Part shown: piece by piece, positions 60,035 to 64,000 of the stretch
Layout of the letters: the number at the start of each line of letters is the position of its first letter
How positions within the stretch are numbered: the stretch's first letter is position 1
DNA from: Micromonospora sp. WMMD961
GTDB lineage: Bacteria > Actinomycetota > Actinomycetes > Mycobacteriales > Micromonosporaceae
Direction: 5' to 3'
Assembly: GCF_029626145.1 (NCBI RefSeq)
Contig: NZ_JARUBJ010000002.1
Coordinates: 774,501-838,500 of the forward strand
DNA: 64,000 nucleotides
Notes under the pieces: generated by a model
Told to the model about the DNA's origin: nothing
Seen by the model: only the letters and a program-made list of their open reading frames with translations
The model's database searches: none
Position numbers and translations under genes: made by a program

Positions 60035-60640
60035 TCAGCCCTGCTGCCGCTCGCGCAGCTCGTCAGTCGAGGTGGGCCGCCCCGTGAGGGCGTCGCGCAG
60101 CCGGTCGACCAGCCCGATGCCAGGAGCGAGCAGCTTGTTCGCCGGCGGGTGGTCAGGGGCGCCCGGGTGTGGCCGAGTCGGACCGATCTCCTTGACCGCC
60201 GTCACCTTGGCGGCGACGTCAACCAGTTCCTCCCGGGCCGTCGCCGCGCGAAGCCGGGGAAAGAGTTCGTTCTCCTCCTCCCGCACGTGGTCCCGAACCA
60301 TTCTCGCCAGGTGGGCGACCAACTCGTCGAAGCGGGGGTCGGACGGGTCGTAGGACTCCAACTCCTTCATGGTCTGCTCGGCCTCGGCGTGTTCCGCGAT
60401 CTCGCGGTCGGCGATCTCGTCACCGTCGGGCAGTGCCTTACGCGCGACGGGATAGACGTACGCCTCCTCCGCGACCGAATGGCGGACGAGTTCGGCGATC
60501 ACCACGTCGACGAGGTGGCGTCGGTGTTCGACGGCGCCCTGTCGGGTCTCCAACTCGACGAACAGTGCCTCGACCTCACGATGGTCGGCGACCAGGATGT
60601 CGACGACGTCATGGTCGTCGGTGGTGTTCGGGTTGGTCAT
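60035..60640 (-). CDS. Hemerythrin-domain protein (201 aa)
   Basis: The N-terminal 150 residues form a four-helix bundle with iron-binding His/Glu: DILVADHREVEALF, AELVRHSVAEEAYVYPVAR, EIAEHAEAEQTMKELE and VRDHVREEENELFPRL. The C-terminal 50 residues are Pro/Arg-rich. Hemerythrin-like proteins of this type respond to oxygen or oxidative stress. A SigF/SigB-like box lies 49 bp upstream of the ATG. Confidence 0.92.
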   Translation of the reverse strand: MTNPNTTDDHDVVDILVADHREVEALFVELETRQGAVEHRRHLVDVVIAELVRHSVAEEAYVYPVARKALPDGDEIADREIAEHAEAEQTMKELESYDPSDPRFDELVAHLARMVRDHVREEENELFPRLRAATAREELVDVAAKVTAVKEIGPTRPHPGAPDHPPANKLLAPGIGLVDRLRDALTGRPTSTDELRERQQG

Positions 60641-60688
60641 TTCACGGCCCCTTACCGGTTGCGGATCGGTGGGAGGTGTGAGGCACTG

Positions 60689-60712
60689 GTACCCCCACGG
60701 GGCTGCACAAAC
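60689..60712 (-). promoter_or_regulatory. SigF/SigB-type promoter candidate upstream of the hemerythrin gene
   Basis: On the minus strand, GTTT (60712-60709), a 14-bp spacer, then GGGTAC (60694-60689). Best consensus fit of the four boxes in this cluster, 49 bp before the start. Confidence 0.6.
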
Positions 60713-60813
60713 CTACGGATGCCGATGGGTTCGACGATGCCGGTGGTGCCCGGAGGACCCGCTGGTTTCCGGACCGGCACGATTGCCCCGTCCACGCCGG
60801 GGTAACCGCCGCC

Positions 60814-62139
60814 ATGGCCGACGTCCGCCCACCCGCCGACCGCGATCGGTCACGCCTCGACGAGGCTGCGGAGCGGAGCGGCCAGGCAGTCGAACGGGTA
60901 CGCCACCGGAGCGGTGAGGCGGGGCGGATCCGCGCCCGGCAGTGGGAGGTCACCCTGGTGATCTCCATTCAGGCCGGGCTGGCCGCCGCGATCGCCGCCC
61001 TGCTCGCCAACAATCTGCTCGGCCCCGGATCGCACGTCTTCGCCCCTGCCGCCGCCGTCGGAACGATCGCCACCGCCATCGGGCAGCGCGCCCGGCGCAC
61101 CTTCGAGCTGTTGGGCGGCGTGTCGCTGGGCATCGTCATCGGGGACACGCTGCGTTACCTGCTCGGCTCGGGCCCGTGGCAGACCGGTGTGGTCGTTGCG
61201 CTGGCCATCGCCGCCGCGCTGCTGGTGGCCGGCAAGGGTGGCGCGCTGGTCGGTCAGGCCGGCGGTACCGCCGTGCTGATCGCCACGCTCGCCCCGATGG
61301 ACCGTGGCCTGGAGGTGCCCCGGATCTTCGATGCGCTCGTCGGTGGAGTGGTCGGTCTGGTGGTGGTCGCGCTGTTGCTGCCGATCAACCCGATGCGGGT
61401 GCTGGACCGCGCCGCGGCACCGATCTTCGAAGTCCTCTGCGAGCAACTCGCCAAACTGGCGCGGGCCCTACGGGAGCGCGACGGCGACCGGACGATGCGC
61501 GTTCTGGAGCGACTCCGGGACACCGAGAGCGACCTGGGCCGGCTGCACGACGCGCTCAGCGGTGCGGAGGAGGTGGTGACCATCGCCCCGGCCCGGTGGC
61601 ACCGCCGCGAGCAGTTCCACAGGTACGCCCGCAGCGCGGACCACCTGGAGCGTCTGCTGCTCGACAGCCGGGCCCTGTCCCGCTGGTCGTCGACAGCACT
61701 GCAGTACGGCGAGCCGATCCCGTCGGAGCTGCCGGACGCGATCGGCCGGCTCGGTCGGGCGGTCGCGGCGATGCGCATGGAGTGCCGGGTCGGCGACGAC
61801 CCCCGGGCCACCCGCCGGCTGGTCGAGGAGTGCGCCGAGCTGGCAGGGCGTGCCGCCGTGAGCGGGGTCAAGTCGTTCGGCGAGTCGCTGGTCACCGGAG
61901 TGCGTACCGCGGCCAGCGACCTGCTCCGGGCGTGTGGGTACGGACCCGACGACGCCAACCGGATCGTGCGTCGGGCGGCAGGCGCCGGTGAGGCGGAGGT
62001 CCATCCGCCGGCCCGGCTGACCATGCGCCGGATCCGGCCCGGCCGAGCCACCCGAGCGCGCCGCCGCGCGCACCTCGCCTCCCGTGCCCGCAACGAGAGC
62101 CGGGCCGGCCTCCCCCCGAGGGAGAGACCGGCCCGGTGA
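60814..62139 (+). CDS. FUSC-type (aromatic acid exporter-like) membrane protein
   Basis: 441 aa. Residues 45-200 hold six helices (WEVTLVISIQAGLAAAIAAL, GTIATAIGQRARRTFELLGG and VGGVVGLVVVALLLPINP). The rest is a helical cytoplasmic domain. The pattern fits FUSC/ArAE-type membrane proteins, thought to export aromatic or other small molecules. ATG at 60814. A C-terminal Arg-rich tail (RATRARRRAHLASRARN) overlaps its own terminator hairpin. Confidence 0.85.
   Translation: MADVRPPADRDRSRLDEAAERSGQAVERVRHRSGEAGRIRARQWEVTLVISIQAGLAAAIAALLANNLLGPGSHVFAPAAAVGTIATAIGQRARRTFELLGGVSLGIVIGDTLRYLLGSGPWQTGVVVALAIAAALLVAGKGGALVGQAGGTAVLIATLAPMDRGLEVPRIFDALVGGVVGLVVVALLLPINPMRVLDRAAAPIFEVLCEQLAKLARALRERDGDRTMRVLERLRDTESDLGRLHDALSGAEEVVTIAPARWHRREQFHRYARSADHLERLLLDSRALSRWSSTALQYGEPIPSELPDAIGRLGRAVAAMRMECRVGDDPRATRRLVEECAELAGRAAVSGVKSFGESLVTGVRTAASDLLRACGYGPDDANRIVRRAAGAGEAEVHPPARLTMRRIRPGRATRARRRAHLASRARNESRAGLPPRERPAR
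62100..62136 (+). terminator. Hairpin overlapping the end of the FUSC gene
   Basis: CCGGGCCGG and CCGGCCCGG form a 9-bp stem; the right arm ends one base before the stop codon. Confidence 0.45.
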
Positions 62140-62151
62140 AACTCGTCCAGG

Positions 62152-62808
62152 TCAGGAGGAGTAGCCGCGCTCGGCGATCCAGTTGGCGACCTTCGGCAGG
62201 CTCACCCAGTACTCGCCCAGCGTCGGGTCGGCCGGGTCGGCGACCCGGATGCTGTCGCCACCGTCCCGGTAGCCGACGAGGGTCAGGTAGTGGCCGCCCT
62301 CGTACGAGTGCGGGTTGCCGTCGGTGTCGACGGTTGTGCCCTTGACGTTGGCCACCACCGGGCGGCCGGCGTCCACCGCCGCCAGTACGTCCCGGCGCAA
62401 CTGCTCGACCTGGTCGGGACGGGCGACGGAGTCACGAATCTCGGTGGTCCGGTACTTGCCACCGGTCAGCTCGTTCAGCACCCGGGTGGTGTCCAGGGCC
62501 GAGGGAGTGCCCGCCTCGGTGGTGCCGAGCAGCTTGGCCACCTCGTCCTGGGAGAGCGCCTTGCCCTGGGCGGACAGCGCGATCCGGGTCGCGGCCGGGC
62601 CGCAGTAGTAGAAGTTGGGCTGGGCCTGGTAGTCGATGCCGAGGACCCGCTCGGCGGACCGCTGGGTCTGCTGGCTCGTCGACGTCGACGACGTCTGAGC
62701 CGGAGTGGCCGGGGCGGCATGGGCGGCTACCGCCGGGCCGAGGGCACAACCGCCGGCAACAAGCAGGCCGGCAACGGACAAACCGCTCTTCTGGGCGATC
62801 GGATTCAT
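62152..62808 (-). CDS. Secreted C39-family papain-like peptidase
   Basis: 218 aa. A signal peptide ends near VAAHAAPA (residue 32). Catalytic Cys69 is in NFYYCGPAA, His173 in GGHYLTLVGY and Asp191 in VADPADP, a full C39-like triad. A 20-aa Ser/Thr/Gln-rich linker precedes the domain. The enzyme is expected to act outside the cell on peptides or proteins. ATG at 62808. It stands alone, separated from the F420-type gene by 226 bp. Confidence 0.9.
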   Translation of the reverse strand: MNPIAQKSGLSVAGLLVAGGCALGPAVAAHAAPATPAQTSSTSTSQQTQRSAERVLGIDYQAQPNFYYCGPAATRIALSAQGKALSQDEVAKLLGTTEAGTPSALDTTRVLNELTGGKYRTTEIRDSVARPDQVEQLRRDVLAAVDAGRPVVANVKGTTVDTDGNPHSYEGGHYLTLVGYRDGGDSIRVADPADPTLGEYWVSLPKVANWIAERGYSS

Positions 62809-63034
62809 TGTCGAGTCTCCGTTCGGGGGTTGACGTCTCCGCGCAGCGGAGGACGCAGCACCGGGAATGGCGCTCGGCTCAACACGGGGGGCGACCACCG
62901 GCGGGTTCGGCCGTTGGCGCACCGGGGACGCAACGGCCCTGCTCCGGCGGACATTCCTCCGGCGGCGTGGTGCGGCCGTCGCGATCAGGTGTAACGGCAG
63001 GAGACCGGGCGGGATTCCGCCGGCCCTCAGCGGA

Positions 63035-63442
63035 TCAGAGGCTCCGCAGCAACCCGGTCACGGTGATCTCGATGACCACCCGCTCCGGATTCGGACGGGG
63101 GGTCCGGTACCGCTCGGCGTAGCGGCGCTCCGCCTCTGCCACGGAGGCGCGGTCCGACCGCAGCACCGCGCGGCCCTCGATGGTCAACCAACGGCGGCCA
63201 TCCACGTGGCAGACGGCCACCGCCGCGCCCGCCGGACCCGCAGCGGCCACCTGGCGGGCCTTGCTGGACGTGCCGGAGGTGATGACCCGGGCCAGTCCGG
63301 CTGCCGGGTCGAGGGTCACCCCTACCGGTACGACGTGCGGAGTGCCGTCGGCCCGCAGAGTGGTGAGCGTGGCGAGATGACGTTCCGCGCAGAACGCGAC
63401 AACCCGCTCATCGTGCACGTCCAGCCGATGACCGCCCGCCAT
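63035..63442 (-). CDS. PPOX-class F420/FMN split-barrel protein
   Basis: 135 aa from ATG at 63442 (MAGGHRLDVHDERVVAFCAE). RHLATLTTLRADGTPHVVPVG is the flavin/F420-binding strand-turn-strand that marks the pyridoxamine-oxidase-like fold, and RVVIEITVTGL ends the barrel. In actinomycetes these proteins usually reduce or oxidise substrates with cofactor F420H2. The cofactor was not proven here. Confidence 0.88.
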   Translation of the reverse strand: MAGGHRLDVHDERVVAFCAERHLATLTTLRADGTPHVVPVGVTLDPAAGLARVITSGTSSKARQVAAAGPAGAAVAVCHVDGRRWLTIEGRAVLRSDRASVAEAERRYAERYRTPRPNPERVVIEITVTGLLRSL

Positions 63443-63473
63443 GCCCGCCCCCTGTCCGCCGCACCGAACCCGA

Positions 63474-63812
63474 TCATGGCACGCGGCGTGCGCGGTCCCG
63501 ATCCGGCAGGGCATCCGGCTGACCGGGCAGGTGTCGACCGGCCGCCCGACGCTTGTGCACCAGCCGGGTGAGGTAGATCAGTGCCGCAGCCAGGACACCC
63601 ATGTCGTCCAGGTAGATCGGGTCCGGGAGCACGTCGACCGGGAAGATCGTGTAGATCAGCGCCCCGTAGAAGGCGACCTTGCCGCCGGCGCCGAGCCCGG
63701 TCAACATCCGTCGCGTACGCACCACGCGCACCGCCAGCACCACGGCACCGACCAGTGTGGCGATCGCCAGGATGCCGACGATCACCACGAGGACCCACGC
63801 CTGTCGGGACAT
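63474..63812 (-). CDS. DUF1232/YkvA-type membrane protein (112 aa)
   Basis: Two membrane segments (LVVIVGILAIATLVGAVVLAV and AFYGALIYTIFPVDVLPDPI, partly membrane). The IFPVDVLPDPIYLDDMGVLA stretch is the DUF1232 core. The tail (KRRAAGRHLPGQPDALPDR) is basic. Function unknown. Begins 33 bp after the edge-truncated minus-strand gene ends. Confidence 0.88.
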   Translation of the reverse strand: MSRQAWVLVVIVGILAIATLVGAVVLAVRVVRTRRMLTGLGAGGKVAFYGALIYTIFPVDVLPDPIYLDDMGVLAAALIYLTRLVHKRRAAGRHLPGQPDALPDRDRARRVP

Positions 63813-63845
63813 GCCGTCACGCTAACCCACCCGACGGCAGGCGGC

Positions 63846-64000
63846 TCAGAACGCGGGCACCGTCGCGCGACCGCGCGCCGTCACCTTGTTCTCCCGGGTC
63901 TGCTCGACGTTCTCCCGGGTCTGCTCGACCGCCGACCGGGCAACCTCGCTGAGCGGCAACACCGACGACGAATCCGCGACCCGTCGCCCGGTGGCGGCGT
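63846..64000 (-). CDS. C-terminal fragment of a protein running off the right edge
   Basis: 51 codons are visible, reading VADSSSVLPLSEVARSAV, then EQTRENVEQTRENK and ending ATVPAF. A 21-bp perfect tandem repeat encodes the EQTREN heptads, a short coiled coil. The family cannot be told from this end alone. Confidence 0.6.
   Translation of the reverse strand, partial: AATGRRVADSSSVLPLSEVARSAVEQTRENVEQTRENKVTARGRATVPAF
63888..63929 (+). repeat. Perfect 21-bp tandem repeat inside a coding region
   Basis: GTTCTCCCGGGTCTGCTCGA then C, twice (63888-63908, 63909-63929). On the minus strand it encodes two EQTREN(V/K) units. Confidence 0.8.

Noticed and set aside
60760..60813. GTTTCC...GGGTAA as a SigF-type promoter for the FUSC gene
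   Set aside because: The spacer is about 30 bp, well outside the 14-17 bp range.
1..64000. CRISPR arrays
   Set aside because: No series of regularly spaced repeats was found; the only perfect tandem repeats have two units and no unique spacers.

Overview
The window is chromosomal DNA from a high-GC actinomycete, most likely a Micromonospora-like member of the Micromonosporaceae. The signs are very GC-rich DNA with many GTG and a few TTG starts, actinobacterial marker families (SepH, DUF3027, DUF2530, TIGR03089, XPB with its Helicase_C_3 partner) and two genes of the futalosine route to menaquinone (mqnD, mqnB). No tRNA, rRNA, CRISPR array, intact transposase or prophage was seen. About 57 intact or edge-truncated protein genes and two clear gene remnants are listed. 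All homology statements come from recognising motifs by eye; no database search was run.

Layout. 0-5.3 kb: an edge-truncated secreted beta-propeller-like protein, three unrecognised proteins (one membrane) and a TIGR03089 protein. 5.3-7.4 kb: a worn accessory patch with a SigJ-type sigma-factor remnant, a DivIVA-like/89-aa gene pair divergent from a GntR DNA-binding protein with no effector domain, and a frameshifted HicB-type antitoxin. 7.6-13.7 kb: a 1661-aa secreted metallophosphoesterase with chitin-binding-like modules and a second secreted protein. 13.8-36 kb: a conserved core (TetR pair, XPB helicase, Helicase_C_3 protein, HAD phosphatase, cold-shock protein, mqnD, XRE-GNAT fusion, mqnB, MFS, DUF3027, DUF2530, purine permease, MarR-MFS, ThpR, sepH, serC, citrate synthase, pdxH). 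From memory, much of this order matches M. tuberculosis Rv0861c-Rv0889c.

36-43.9 kb: metabolic genes (MFS, aldose epimerase, nitroreductase, glutaryl-CoA-dehydrogenase-like enzyme, L-serine ammonia-lyase) and a repeat-rich 0.6-kb intergenic region. 43.9-49.7 kb: a tight four-gene operon for a wall glycopolymer of teichoic-acid type: ABC-2 permease, ABC ATPase, a nucleotidyltransferase-like/CDP-alcohol phosphotransferase fusion, and a GT2/CDP-glycerol-type transferase fusion. 49.8-57.4 kb: a solitary MalK-type ATPase, a membrane protein, an OafA-type acyltransferase, a thioesterase and a beta-phosphoglucomutase/GH65 phosphorylase pair. 57.4-60.7 kb: small and stress-type genes (Gln-rich 59-aa protein, AI-2E-family protein, MT0933-like protein, hemerythrin). 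Four of these carry upstream GTTT/GTGT-N14-16-GGGTAC/GGGAAC boxes that look like SigF/SigB promoters. 60.8-64 kb: a FUSC-type membrane protein, a C39 peptidase, an F420/FMN split-barrel protein, a DUF1232-like protein and an edge-truncated protein.

The most distinctive non-coding content is a set of intergenic palindromic repeats. They include a CTTTGGAGCTGA...TCAGCTCCAAAG hairpin family present in several whole or half copies, a nested 81-bp palindrome, paired AAGGGGCCC elements, and short perfect tandem repeats. One 25-bp tandem repeat carries a GGAGG box in each copy directly before a start codon.
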